This document shows positions 1 to 6,244 of a stretch of 9,349 bases of DNA, in pieces (position 1 is the first letter of the stretch; each line of letters begins with the position of its first letter). The stretch covers positions 1 to 9,349 of the forward strand of contig DCUN01000209.1 of NCBI GenBank assembly GCA_002327225.1. The letters run 5' to 3'. The DNA is from Desulfobulbaceae bacterium UBA2213. Lineage in GTDB: Bacteria; Desulfobacterota; Desulfobulbia; Desulfobulbales; Desulfocapsaceae. A model generated the notes under the pieces. The model did no database searches. It was not told the DNA's origin and worked only from the letters and a program-made list of their open reading frames with translations. The translations under genes were made by a program, and so were the position numbers.

Positions 1-208
1 CGCGAATCTGTTCTTCGCTGAACTCCCCATACAATTGCCCCACAGCAGCATTCAAAAATGCCGAAGTCAGAGTTGAGATATTATGAAAGGAAAGTATCAC
101 ACTCCGGCCTTCCCTAAGGACAGCGGCCAGACGTTCGTACACCTTCTGACCATCACCTGAGGCAACACACAAGGGGCTGCCCACCACTGTGAATATCGAT
201 AGAGTCAT
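1..208 (-). CDS. STAS-like DUF4325 family protein, N-terminal part (runs off window)
   Basis: About 69 residues are visible from an ATG at 208-206, with the rest beyond base 1. The sequence begins MTLSIFTVVGSPLCVASGDG. A later segment reads GRSVILSFHNISTLTSAFLN, followed by AAVGQLYGEF. The pattern of a short beta strand, a hydrophobic polar-hydrophobic-N strand, then a Ser/Thr-containing SAFLNAAVGQLY helix matches the STAS-like DUF4325 family, relatives of anti-sigma-factor antagonists. These proteins are commonly encoded beside a GHKL-type ATPase, and an ATPase fragment lies just upstream here (232-486), which supports the call. The proposed function is a phospho-switch partner of that kinase; this is inference. 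The best Shine-Dalgarno (AAGGTGG, 227-233) is about 18 nt from this ATG. It is better placed for an ATG at 222 that opens only a 5-codon frame (MQKKT, stop) whose TGA overlaps this start, so the true start is uncertain. Confidence 0.7.
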   Translation of the reverse strand, partial: MTLSIFTVVGSPLCVASGDGQKVYERLAAVLREGRSVILSFHNISTLTSAFLNAAVGQLYGEFSEEQIR

Positions 209-231
209 GTTTTTTTTTGCATAATACCACC

Positions 232-486
232 TTAAAAAATGTCTTCCGGACTGAGCTCGGAAGCCAGACTGTATGAGTGAGTGTCAGCCGTATTGATTTC
301 CAAACTCACCACTGTACCGGGAAAGGGACGAGTTAACAACGCAGTAAAGGTCTTACCGTTGGCCCGCCGCCAATAGCCTGTATCCGAAACTATCTGGATA
401 CAGCCTCCATTCAGATCAATAAATTCACCGAGCAGCTTGAGTCCCAACCCGCCCGGCACCGATCCACGTTTGGTGGTATTGCGTCC
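232..486 (-). pseudogene. C-terminal fragment of a GHKL-type (histidine-kinase-like) ATPase
   Basis: The readable frame gives GRNTTKRGSVPGGLGLKLL followed by a segment around GGCIQIVSDTGYW and a terminal beta strand near FPGTVVSLEIN, ending in TAA at 232. The PGGLGLKLL motif is the G2-like ATP-lid glycine motif of GHKL ATPases, and the rest matches the last third of ATPases that pair with DUF4325 STAS-like proteins. The N-terminal two thirds, including the N box and G1 motif, are absent. Upstream in this frame homology stops near 484-496, where DNA from a different gene begins. The only start codon before the motif is a GTG at 459, which would give 75 residues lacking the ATP-binding core. 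I read it as a nonfunctional remnant. A short product from the GTG cannot be excluded. Confidence 0.7.
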
Positions 487-586
487 CTGGGGCGAAGAGG
501 AGAAAGCGGTACTTATCGGGCAGCGGCTTGCCGGCCTCGATAAAGCGGATTATCTCCTGCTGTTCCTGCTCAGTCAACCGTGCCAT
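425..586 (-). pseudogene. N-terminal fragment of a site-specific DNA methyltransferase, truncated
   Basis: An ATG at 586-584 with an AAAGGGA Shine-Dalgarno about 6 nt upstream opens a 53-codon frame ending in TGA at 427-425. The first 31 residues (starting MARLTEQEQQEIIRF, then KPLPDKYRFLLF) resemble, from memory, the conserved N-terminus of type III-like/Mod site-specific DNA methyltransferases, which normally continues EDKREVELVWNGKT. Here the match stops after F31 (codon at 496-494). The frame then runs out of frame through the ATPase fragment until it meets a stop, giving a meaningless tail. No DPPY or FxGxG methyltransferase motif is present, so there is no catalytic domain. It sits 18 bp downstream of the 129-residue Cys-cluster gene, as in an operon. 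The family assignment rests on a short segment and on recall. Confidence 0.55.
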
Positions 587-604
587 GAAGTCCCTTTCTT
601 GTTT

Positions 605-994
605 TCAATGGATTATCTCGTCAGTAAACCTGTCTCGATTTCTCCAAAATGGGCATTGAGGACAAGCCTCACCTTCCGGATAATCTATTCCTTCCTCATG
701 GGGGCAGCCAAGGATTTTAGGGGCCAGCACGACTGATCGCACACCGCCTTCCCTGAAGAACACCTTGATTTCATCCAATATATCTGTATCTCGGCGGACA
801 TCCTTGCCGTGCACAGAAAACCATTTTTTCAATGATGGCTCCGCATTTTCGACCTTGATAATAGCGGCAACAACTTTTGTGGCCTTTGCAGTATCAGGAC
901 CATAATAGGCGACAGTACCAACAGGATATCCCCTGAAGCCTTCTCCTGCCTTTTTCTCAAGGGGATGCCTGACTCTTTTTAATTTAATTGCCAT
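605..994 (-). CDS. Conserved hypothetical protein with C-terminal Cys/His cluster
   Basis: The product has 129 residues and no assigned function that I can name. The N-terminus is basic (MAIKLKRVRHPLEKKAGEGF), the middle is mixed alpha/beta (VGTVAYYGP, VVAAIIKVENAEP, VRSVVLAPKI), and the C-terminus carries C97-x-H99 and C111-x2-C114 in the context GCPHEEGIDYP and ACPQCPFW. That spacing suggests a small structural zinc site. The start ATG at 994-992 follows the phosphomannomutase stop by only 5 nt, with a GGGAG Shine-Dalgarno inside the end of that gene, so the two are probably cotranscribed and coupled. The methyltransferase remnant follows 18 bp downstream. I recall similar proteins near accessory DNA-modification genes, but this is weak. 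A role as a partner of the lost methyltransferase is speculation. It looks intact. Confidence 0.75.
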   Translation of the reverse strand: MAIKLKRVRHPLEKKAGEGFRGYPVGTVAYYGPDTAKATKVVAAIIKVENAEPSLKKWFSVHGKDVRRDTDILDEIKVFFREGGVRSVVLAPKILGCPHEEGIDYPEGEACPQCPFWRNRDRFTDEIIH

Positions 995-999
995 GTTAT

Positions 1000-2367
1000 T
1001 TATTTCTCCCTGATCAGGGCCAGCAGCTCCCTGGTTTTTTCTGCTAGCAGCATTGGATCATTGCGGCTCTCCACATTCAGGCGGAGCAGGGGTTCGGTAT
1101 TGGACTTGCGGATATTAAACCGAAAGTCAGGAAAAGTCATGCTCAGACCGTCGGTATCATCCTCTTCCCCTTGCGCGAATTGCGCCTTGACCCTGGCAAT
1201 GGCCGCCTCCGGATCATCAACCACGCTGTTGATCTCGCCTGATACAGGGTAGGCCGCTATCCGCTCTGCCACCAGCGAGGCCAGGGTGGTGTTCTTTCTG
1301 GAGAGCAGCGAGCAGACCAGGAGCCAGGGAATCATCCCCGAATCGCAGTACCCGAAATCGCGGAAATAGTGATGGGCCGACATCTCTCCCCCGTAGATTG
1401 CATCCTCCTGGCGCATCCGCTCCTTGATAAAGGCATGGCCGGTGCGGGTCATCACCGGCACACCGCCTGCCCCCTCCACCAGTTCGCGGGTATTCCAGAT
1501 CAGACGCGGATCATGAAGAATTGTGCCGCCCGGCTCCTGGGCCAGCAGTTCCAGGGCCAGCAGTCCGACAATATAATAGCCTTCAATAAAATTTCCCTGG
1601 GCGTCCCAGAAAAAACAGCGGTCAAAATCACCATCCCAGGCAATGCCCAGATCGGCCCCGTGCTCGCGTACCAGCCGCGCCGTCTCCTCCCGTTTTTCTG
1701 GAAGCAGGGGGTTGGGAACGCCATGGGGAAAGGTACCGTCCGGCTCATGATAGGCCTTGATAAAGGTAAAGGGAAGATGCGGTTCCAGCAGGTCTATGAT
1801 CGCCCCGGCACAGCCATTACCGCTGTTGACCACAAGCTTCAGGGGTTTGAGCGTGGCCGTATCCACAGAGTCAAGGAGATGTCTGATATAGCCCTCCTTG
1901 CTCGAGACGCTGCTCCGTCTGCCTTGAGTCGCTGACAGCTGCGGCAGCCGGCCGCTGACAATCATCTCCGCCATTGCCTTCAGCCCCGACTCACCTGTCA
2001 CCGGCCGCGCCCCGCCAGTCACCAGCTTCATGCCGTTATAATCGGTCGGATTATGCGAGGCTGTGACCACGATGCCACCATCCAACCCCTCCTGCTCGAG
2101 ACTGAAGGCCGCGTGATAGATTTCCTCGGTGCCGCACAGCCCCAGATCCAGGACATCGACTCCCGACTCCAGCAGCCCGGAGATCAGGGCCTCGGTCAGT
2201 GATTCACTGCTCAGACGGATATCACGCCCGACCGCCACCTTGCGCGGCGCAAAGAGCGCGGCAAAGGCCCGCCCTATGTCCCGGGCAAGCAGCGGATTAA
2301 GTTCGTCCGGGACCCGGCCCCGGATATCATAGGCCTTGAAACAGGCCGGTATTCTCATGTTCCCCAT
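1000..2367 (-). CDS. manB: Phosphomannomutase (ManB/CpsG type)
   Basis: The enzyme interconverts mannose-6-phosphate and mannose-1-phosphate (often also the glucose forms) in the cytosol, feeding GDP-mannose and related sugar nucleotides for LPS or exopolysaccharide. It has 455 residues, against 456 for E. coli CpsG/ManB. All four alpha-D-phosphohexomutase signatures are present: the phosphoserine loop TASHNP (Ser104), the metal loop DGDFDR (245-250), the sugar-binding loop GEMSAHHYF (327-335) and the phosphate-binding loop RKSNTEPLLRLN (420-431). The stretch YCDSGMIPWLLV after the sugar loop is typical of the ManB/CpsG subgroup. ATG 2367 is chosen because GAGGAAGAG lies about 4-12 nt upstream; an ATG three codons in (2358) is possible. 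It lies 57 bp behind the UPF0280 gene and directly ahead of the 129-residue gene, so a minus-strand operon is likely. Substrate preference for mannose over glucose is inferred. Confidence 0.93.
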   Translation of the reverse strand: MGNMRIPACFKAYDIRGRVPDELNPLLARDIGRAFAALFAPRKVAVGRDIRLSSESLTEALISGLLESGVDVLDLGLCGTEEIYHAAFSLEQEGLDGGIVVTASHNPTDYNGMKLVTGGARPVTGESGLKAMAEMIVSGRLPQLSATQGRRSSVSSKEGYIRHLLDSVDTATLKPLKLVVNSGNGCAGAIIDLLEPHLPFTFIKAYHEPDGTFPHGVPNPLLPEKREETARLVREHGADLGIAWDGDFDRCFFWDAQGNFIEGYYIVGLLALELLAQEPGGTILHDPRLIWNTRELVEGAGGVPVMTRTGHAFIKERMRQEDAIYGGEMSAHHYFRDFGYCDSGMIPWLLVCSLLSRKNTTLASLVAERIAAYPVSGEINSVVDDPEAAIARVKAQFAQGEEDDTDGLSMTFPDFRFNIRKSNTEPLLRLNVESRNDPMLLAEKTRELLALIREK

Positions 2368-2424
2368 TGGGCTCTTCCTCTGTTATAAAATCTTGCCATG
2401 ACGATCCTCAGCTATCATTCCATT

Positions 2425-3207
2425 CTACAACTGCACCAGTTCCACTGCGCCCATCGCCCCCATCACCTCACCGCAGATCACCACTGCCCCCTCGATCCCC
2501 TCGATCTCCCTCGCCTTTGCCAGGGCCCGCTCGACGCCTGCCGTGGCACTCAGTGTTGCCTTCACCTCGTTGCCGAGCCGGGTTGCCGCCGCATCGGCCA
2601 GGGCAGTTGATCTGGCCACTACCACCGCCGCATCCGCCCTGCCGAAACTGAGCGAATGGCCCACGGAGCCGGAGGATGTACAAACCCCGACAGGCATCCG
2701 GGAAGGGGAAAGGCGCAGGCCGACCTTGTAGCTGAGTGGCGACTGGCCGGCAAAGATGGCCACAGAGCATTCCTTGAGCCGTTGCACATAGAGATCCCCG
2801 CCATTTTCAACAATGATCTCCTCGACTCCCTCTGCGGCCAGCGCCCTGCCGACAAACTCGGCAATGGTCCCGGCCACAGCGGCCATGGGGCCGACACCTG
2901 CCTGTTGAGCTGCGGCCAGCATCTCCCGCACCAGGGGCGGCGCCAGAAAATCCATGGGCAGCGGATCAAGCGTTGCTAAAAACAGCGGATGCTTTACAAT
3001 ATATTTTTCAAGTTGCAGACGATACTGGAGGACGAGCTCTGTGGCCCGCTCTTTCAGATCAAAAGTGGTGATCTTGGTGGCAAGGATATGGAGATCGGTC
3101 TCCTGAACCTGCACCTGGGTTGCAATCAGTTCCGCCTGATCCGCAAACTGGCGATAGCTCCGCCTGCGGTATGATTGCGGATCTTTAAGGCGCTTTCCTG
3201 CTTTCAT
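2425..3207 (-). CDS. UPF0280 family protein (ApbE-like fold)
   Basis: The product has 260 residues from ATG 3207. Family hallmarks are GVGPMAAVAGTIAEFVG (104-120), VENGGDLY (133-140), a Gly/Ser-rich segment GVCTSSGSVGHSLSFGRAD (174-192) and ADAAATRLGN (204-213). These resemble the flavin-transferase ApbE layout, and UPF0280 proteins are placed near ApbE by fold, but the biochemical role is not established. No signal peptide or lipobox is evident, so it is probably cytoplasmic. The frame stays open upstream to an ATG at 3315, but that would overlap the divergent glycosyltransferase gene at 3251 and adds a non-conserved stretch. ATG 3207 leaves a 43-bp divergent gap. The Shine-Dalgarno (GGAAA, about 7 nt upstream) is weak. 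It is the likely first gene of the minus-strand cluster leading into phosphomannomutase. Confidence 0.85.
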   Translation of the reverse strand: MKAGKRLKDPQSYRRRSYRQFADQAELIATQVQVQETDLHILATKITTFDLKERATELVLQYRLQLEKYIVKHPLFLATLDPLPMDFLAPPLVREMLAAAQQAGVGPMAAVAGTIAEFVGRALAAEGVEEIIVENGGDLYVQRLKECSVAIFAGQSPLSYKVGLRLSPSRMPVGVCTSSGSVGHSLSFGRADAAVVVARSTALADAAATRLGNEVKATLSATAGVERALAKAREIEGIEGAVVICGEVMGAMGAVELVQL

Positions 3208-3250
3208 TGCAACGTTTCCGACCTTTGCCTTCTCTGGAAGAAGACTCAAA

Positions 3251-3892
3251 ATGAGACCAACCCAGCACAACCGTATTCTGCTTTTTACCCGGTATCCCGA
3301 AGCCGGGCGATGCAAGACCCGGCTTATTCCGGTGCTGGGCGCAGGAGGAGCCGCAGCTCTTCACCGGAAGATGACCCAGCGGATGATTGGCCAGGTGACC
3401 AGACTGGCCGCCATCCAGCCGCACCTCCTTGAGATCCACCATGACGGCGGCACTCAAACCCAGATGCGCTCCTGGCTGGGCGTGGATCACCACTACCACA
3501 AGCAGGGAGAGGGTGACATCGGCTGCCGCATGCAGACCGCCATCCTCCGCCACCTGGGCCGGAGGCAGCGCCTGCTCCTCATCGGCTCCGACTGTCCGGG
3601 ACTCAGTGCAGAGATCATGCAGGAAGCCTTTACAGCCCTGACCAGTCACGACCTTGTCCTGGGCCCTGCCTACGATGGCGGTTATTACCTTATCGGGCTT
3701 GGCGCAGAGATCTCAGCCCCTACCTGTCACAGCCTGTTTCAGGACATCCCCTGGAGCACGGATGGTGTGTACACAACCACAAAAAAACGGGCAGAAGAGC
3801 AGCGACTGCGCTGCCATACCCTGACCAGACTCCATGACATCGACACCCCTGCAGACCTCAGATATCTCGATCATCATCCCTACCCTCAATGA
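3251..3892 (+). CDS. TIGR04282 family glycosyltransferase (DUF2064, rSAM/selenodomain-associated transferase 1)
   Basis: The product has 213 residues with a nucleotidyl/glycosyltransferase-A-like Rossmann core. Visible motifs are FTRYPEAGRCKTRL (12-25, the conserved PxxGxxKTRL loop), QGEGDIGCRM (85-94), the probable metal/nucleotide-sugar site IGSDCPGL (111-118), LGPAYDGGYYLIGL (137-150), an IPWST motif (166-170) followed by TTTKKR, and the closing DIDTPADL (196-203). The family is associated with arsenosugar biosynthesis in some organisms and was first noted beside radical SAM/selenodomain proteins. The Shine-Dalgarno GGAAGAAG precedes ATG 3251 with good spacing. The last 59 bp overlap the following glycosyltransferase gene, suggesting translational coupling and a shared pathway. 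No ArsM or ArsS gene lies in the window, so the acceptor is unknown. Confidence 0.88.
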   Translation: MRPTQHNRILLFTRYPEAGRCKTRLIPVLGAGGAAALHRKMTQRMIGQVTRLAAIQPHLLEIHHDGGTQTQMRSWLGVDHHYHKQGEGDIGCRMQTAILRHLGRRQRLLLIGSDCPGLSAEIMQEAFTALTSHDLVLGPAYDGGYYLIGLGAEISAPTCHSLFQDIPWSTDGVYTTTKKRAEEQRLRCHTLTRLHDIDTPADLRYLDHHPYPQ

Positions 3893-4541
3893 AGAGGCCC
3901 AGATCGGCAAATGGCTCGAACTCCGATCGCTGGTGAGCGGGTGCCGCATAAAGTGTGAGATCATCCTTGTCGATGGCGGCAGCAGTGACCAAACCGTGCC
4001 GCTGGCCCGCAGCCATGGATTCGTAGTTGAGAGCTGCAAGGCAGGGCGCGGCGCTCAGCTCAACCACGGGGCCGGACTGGCCGGCGGCAGGATTCTGCTC
4101 TTTCTCCATGCCGACACCCGGCTGCCCTCCGGCTTTGCCACACCAATTCTGAAGTGTCTGAGTTCTCACACTACCATTGCCGGGGCCTTCCGGCTCTCAA
4201 TTCAGGATGGTGGCCTGATCCTTACCTTCATCTGTTTCTGGGCCAATCTGCGCTCGCGCCTCCTGCAGCTCCCCTATGGAGACCAGGCCATTTTCATTCG
4301 CCGTGACGATTTCCTGCAACTGGGTGGCTTCCCGGAGACCCCGATCATGGAGGATTTCATCTTTATCAAAAAAGCCGCAAGACAAGGCAGGATCACCATC
4401 CTGCCCTTAAGCGTGACCACCTCGGCCAGACGCTGGCAACAAAAAGGGATCCTCCGCACCACCCTTATCAACCAGCTTGTCGTCCTTGGCTATTACGCCC
4501 GTGTCCCTTTGCAGAAGCTGACCTCACTGTACCGCAGGTAA
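3834..4541 (+). CDS. TIGR04283 family glycosyltransferase (GT2 fold, transferase 2)
   Basis: The product has 235 residues and a GT-A family 2 architecture. Visible motifs are SIIIPTLNEEAQI (12-24), ILVDGGSSDQT (44-54), GRGAQLNHG (71-79), the metal-binding HADT (92-95) after LLF, and GAFRLSI (117-123). It continues with PYGDQAIFIRRDDF (147-160), GGFPETPIMEDF (164-175) and a basic C-terminus ending YARVPLQKLTSLYRR. This is the usual partner of TIGR04282 enzymes and the two probably act in one glycosylation route, possibly on an arsenical or a lipid; the substrate is not shown by the sequence. The start ATG 3834 lies inside the preceding gene and has no clear Shine-Dalgarno, so translation probably depends on coupling. 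No alternative start codon lies before the SIIIPTLNE strand. The stop overlaps the convergent CvpA gene by 18 bp. Confidence 0.87.
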   Translation: MTSTPLQTSDISIIIPTLNEEAQIGKWLELRSLVSGCRIKCEIILVDGGSSDQTVPLARSHGFVVESCKAGRGAQLNHGAGLAGGRILLFLHADTRLPSGFATPILKCLSSHTTIAGAFRLSIQDGGLILTFICFWANLRSRLLQLPYGDQAIFIRRDDFLQLGGFPETPIMEDFIFIKKAARQGRITILPLSVTTSARRWQQKGILRTTLINQLVVLGYYARVPLQKLTSLYRR

Positions 4542-5171
4542 GGGAGCGGCAGGAACCGGCTCCGCTGGAGTTTTCTTTTCAGTCGACGGGGCAACAGAAG
4601 GTGCCGGCACGACCGGAGGCGCCGCAGGCGGAGCCTCCGTCTGCTCGGAGATAGCCGGTTTCTTCCTCTCAAAGGCCTGCCGCACCTTTTCGTCTTTAAT
4701 CAGTTGTTGGAAGAGGTTCATTGCCTCGGAGAGATAAGGACAGAACTTGCACTGACTCAGCATGGGGCTATCAGCGGCCAGAAAAGTCGTGAGCAGCATA
4801 TGCAGGAGAATGGCCAGGATCAAGGCCTTGACTGCCCCAAAAATGGCGCCAAGGACTTTATCAAACCAGCCGGCGATGGTCAGGTTTACCACTCCGGTCA
4901 GCGCCTTGCCGAGCAGCATGGTCAGCACATAGGTACAGGCAAAGACGATGGCATAGGCCAGGAGGAAGACAACCTGAGGGCTCTCTGAAACCCCTCGCAA
5001 AAAGGGAAAAAGTTTGTCATGATACTGTCCGGAAACAAGATAGCCAATATAGAGGGCAATAATCACCGTGACCTGGTTCAGAAAACCAACCCAGATCCCA
5101 CGTACCATAAAAAAAACAAAAATAACGGTGATGACAAGATCATACACCGTCAGATCGATACCAATATCCAT
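4524..5171 (-). CDS. CvpA family inner-membrane protein
   Basis: The product has 215 residues. Four hydrophobic segments are visible: about 9-25 (VYDLVITVIFVFFMV), 33-47, 68-88 (VVFLLAYAIVFACTYVLTMLL) and 106-131. A conserved RGIWVGF motif follows the first segment (24-30), and AGWFDKVLGAIFGAVKALI (100-118) is the typical CvpA signature. A charged region then leads to a Pro/Ala-rich tail (about 178-215) likely to be disordered. A CKFCPYLS motif (141-148) sits just after the last membrane segment. CvpA is needed for colicin V production and has been linked to envelope homeostasis, but its molecular role is unclear. ATG 5171 is preferred over ATG 5186 because GGAGGAAAA (5175-5184) is then an ideal Shine-Dalgarno, and the upstream ATG has none. 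Confidence 0.85.
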   Translation of the reverse strand: MDIGIDLTVYDLVITVIFVFFMVRGIWVGFLNQVTVIIALYIGYLVSGQYHDKLFPFLRGVSESPQVVFLLAYAIVFACTYVLTMLLGKALTGVVNLTIAGWFDKVLGAIFGAVKALILAILLHMLLTTFLAADSPMLSQCKFCPYLSEAMNLFQQLIKDEKVRQAFERKKPAISEQTEAPPAAPPVVPAPSVAPSTEKKTPAEPVPAAPLPAVQ

Positions 5172-5213
5172 TACTTTTTCCTCCATAGTAGATGATCACC
5201 CTTATCCTGCAAG

Positions 5214-5241
5214 GTTTTAGCAGGAACAGTTGGAATTGCAA
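5214..5241 (-). promoter_or_regulatory. Possible promoter for the CvpA gene
   Basis: On the minus strand, TTGCAA (5241-5236) is followed after 16 nt by TAAAAC (5219-5214), each matching 4 of 6 sigma70 consensus positions. It is about 43 bp ahead of ATG 5171. A 6-bp hairpin (TCCTGC 5205-5210 with GCAGGA 5220-5225) overlaps the -10 side. This is a weak call based only on pattern. Confidence 0.25.
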
Positions 5242-5290
5242 GAATTTATTTTTCTGCTCACACGTTCGTTCACACAACAACCACCACACC

Positions 5291-6244
5291 ATGCAATTCT
5301 TACACCTCCCGGAAGCCCTGACCCTGGGCATTAACAAACACTTCGCCTGGGCACAGATTCAGACAGCGATGCTGGATCTTGACCAGCTGCGCGCCCTTAC
5401 TGGCAACAATCAGGAAAAGGCACTCTGCCGGGAATGGCTGCAGCAGAAAGAAGAGAAAAAGTTACAGACCCTGCACTACGATAAAAGACATATTGAATGG
5501 CTGGGGGGAAGGATCTGTGCCAAGCAGGCCGCACGCCACTACCTCCTGGCTGGCGGCGGTCAGGGAAATCTGGGCAATATGCCAGGCCGGGCTGCCCTGC
5601 ACGCCTCAAACATTCTGGTCATGAGTGGAGCCTCAGGCCGACCTTTCCTGGCCCACAGCGGACTGCCGGAAGATCCTCCCCTCCCCCACATCTCCATTTC
5701 CCACTCCAGGAGATATGGGGTGGCTGTGGCCGCCTCCAGTCACTGCGGGATCGATATTCAGGCAGGCAGCGATTCCCTGATTCGGGTCAAGGATCGTTTC
5801 TGCTCACGGGAAGAAGAGGCGATTCTAGGTCAGGATCTGAAGGAGTTGCAGGAATCAGATCACCTCACCCTGCTCTGGGCCGCCAAAGAGGCGGTTAAAA
5901 AAGGGGCTTTTCTTGAACGCATGCCCGGATTTCTTGATCTGGCCTTGACCAGTATCGAAACGCAGACCATGGTGGCCCCAGTGTCGCTGGCGCCACGGCT
6001 GGATGAAAAGCGACCGACGGCCAAGGATGGCCGAGTGTCGCTGGCGCCATGGATGGATGAAGAGCGACCGACGGCAAGCCCTGACAGCTTCCTTTTCACC
6101 CTTACCTATCAAGACAGCCTCGAAGAGCAGCAGCAGAACACCGGCCACTCTCACCATCACTTTCAGGTGGTGGTCGGCCTGCACCAGGGATATGGAATCG
6201 GCCTCTGCGTCATCCCCGCTCAGCCCGGAGGTGACAATGCCTGA
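5291..6244 (+). CDS. 4'-phosphopantetheinyl transferase (Sfp/EntD superfamily) with repeat insertion
   Basis: The enzyme transfers the phosphopantetheine arm of CoA to a serine of acyl or peptidyl carrier proteins. Numbering from ATG 5291 (317 residues), the motifs are: HISISHSRRYGVAVAA (133-148), the metal site GIDIQ (153-157, where most homologues have GIDIE or GIDVE), CSREEEAIL (171-179) and WAAKEAVKKG (196-205, the WxxKEAxxK signature). Residues about 228-263 contain two copies of an in-frame 18-codon repeat (SLAPRLDEKRPTA and SLAPWMDEERPTA), inserted before the C-terminal strands (FLFTLTY, FQVVVGLH). The frame is open back to ATG 5192 but that extension looks non-conserved; neither start has a Shine-Dalgarno. 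The stop overlaps mutM by 8 bp. The product could be active if the insert lies in a surface loop. Which carrier protein it serves is unknown. Confidence 0.85.
   Translation: MQFLHLPEALTLGINKHFAWAQIQTAMLDLDQLRALTGNNQEKALCREWLQQKEEKKLQTLHYDKRHIEWLGGRICAKQAARHYLLAGGGQGNLGNMPGRAALHASNILVMSGASGRPFLAHSGLPEDPPLPHISISHSRRYGVAVAASSHCGIDIQAGSDSLIRVKDRFCSREEEAILGQDLKELQESDHLTLLWAAKEAVKKGAFLERMPGFLDLALTSIETQTMVAPVSLAPRLDEKRPTAKDGRVSLAPWMDEERPTASPDSFLFTLTYQDSLEEQQQNTGHSHHHFQVVVGLHQGYGIGLCVIPAQPGGDNA
5981..6076 (+). repeat. Two-copy 54-bp-period repeat with internal hairpins, inside the PPTase gene
   Basis: Copy 1 (5981-6022) and copy 2 (6035-6076) are 42 bp each, separated by 12 bp. They differ at five positions, including the last base. 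Each copy starts GTGTCGCTGGCGCCA and ends AGCGACCGACGGC. The inner GTCGCT (5983-5988; 6037-6042) pairs with AGCGAC (6009-6014; 6063-6068) around a 20-nt loop that also contains the palindrome TGGCGCCA. The period equals 18 codons, so the host reading frame is kept. The unit has no stop in five of the six frames; only one plus-strand frame has a TGA. On the minus strand one frame reads HPWRQRH-like peptides. It looks like a dispersed coding-tolerant palindromic element rather than ordinary gene sequence. Confidence 0.8.

Noticed and set aside
1369..1935. A 188-codon plus-strand open frame inside the phosphomannomutase gene
   Set aside because: It lies antisense to a gene with all family motifs, shows no recognisable domain and has low-complexity translated composition typical of a GC-rich shadow frame.
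3185..3649. A 154-codon minus-strand open frame opposite the TIGR04282 gene
   Set aside because: The opposite strand carries clear KTRL, SDCPGL and DIDTP motifs; the antisense frame has no recognisable features.
5981..6076. CRISPR array
   Set aside because: There are only two repeats, a 12-bp spacer, and the units lie in frame within a coding gene; no Cas gene is present.
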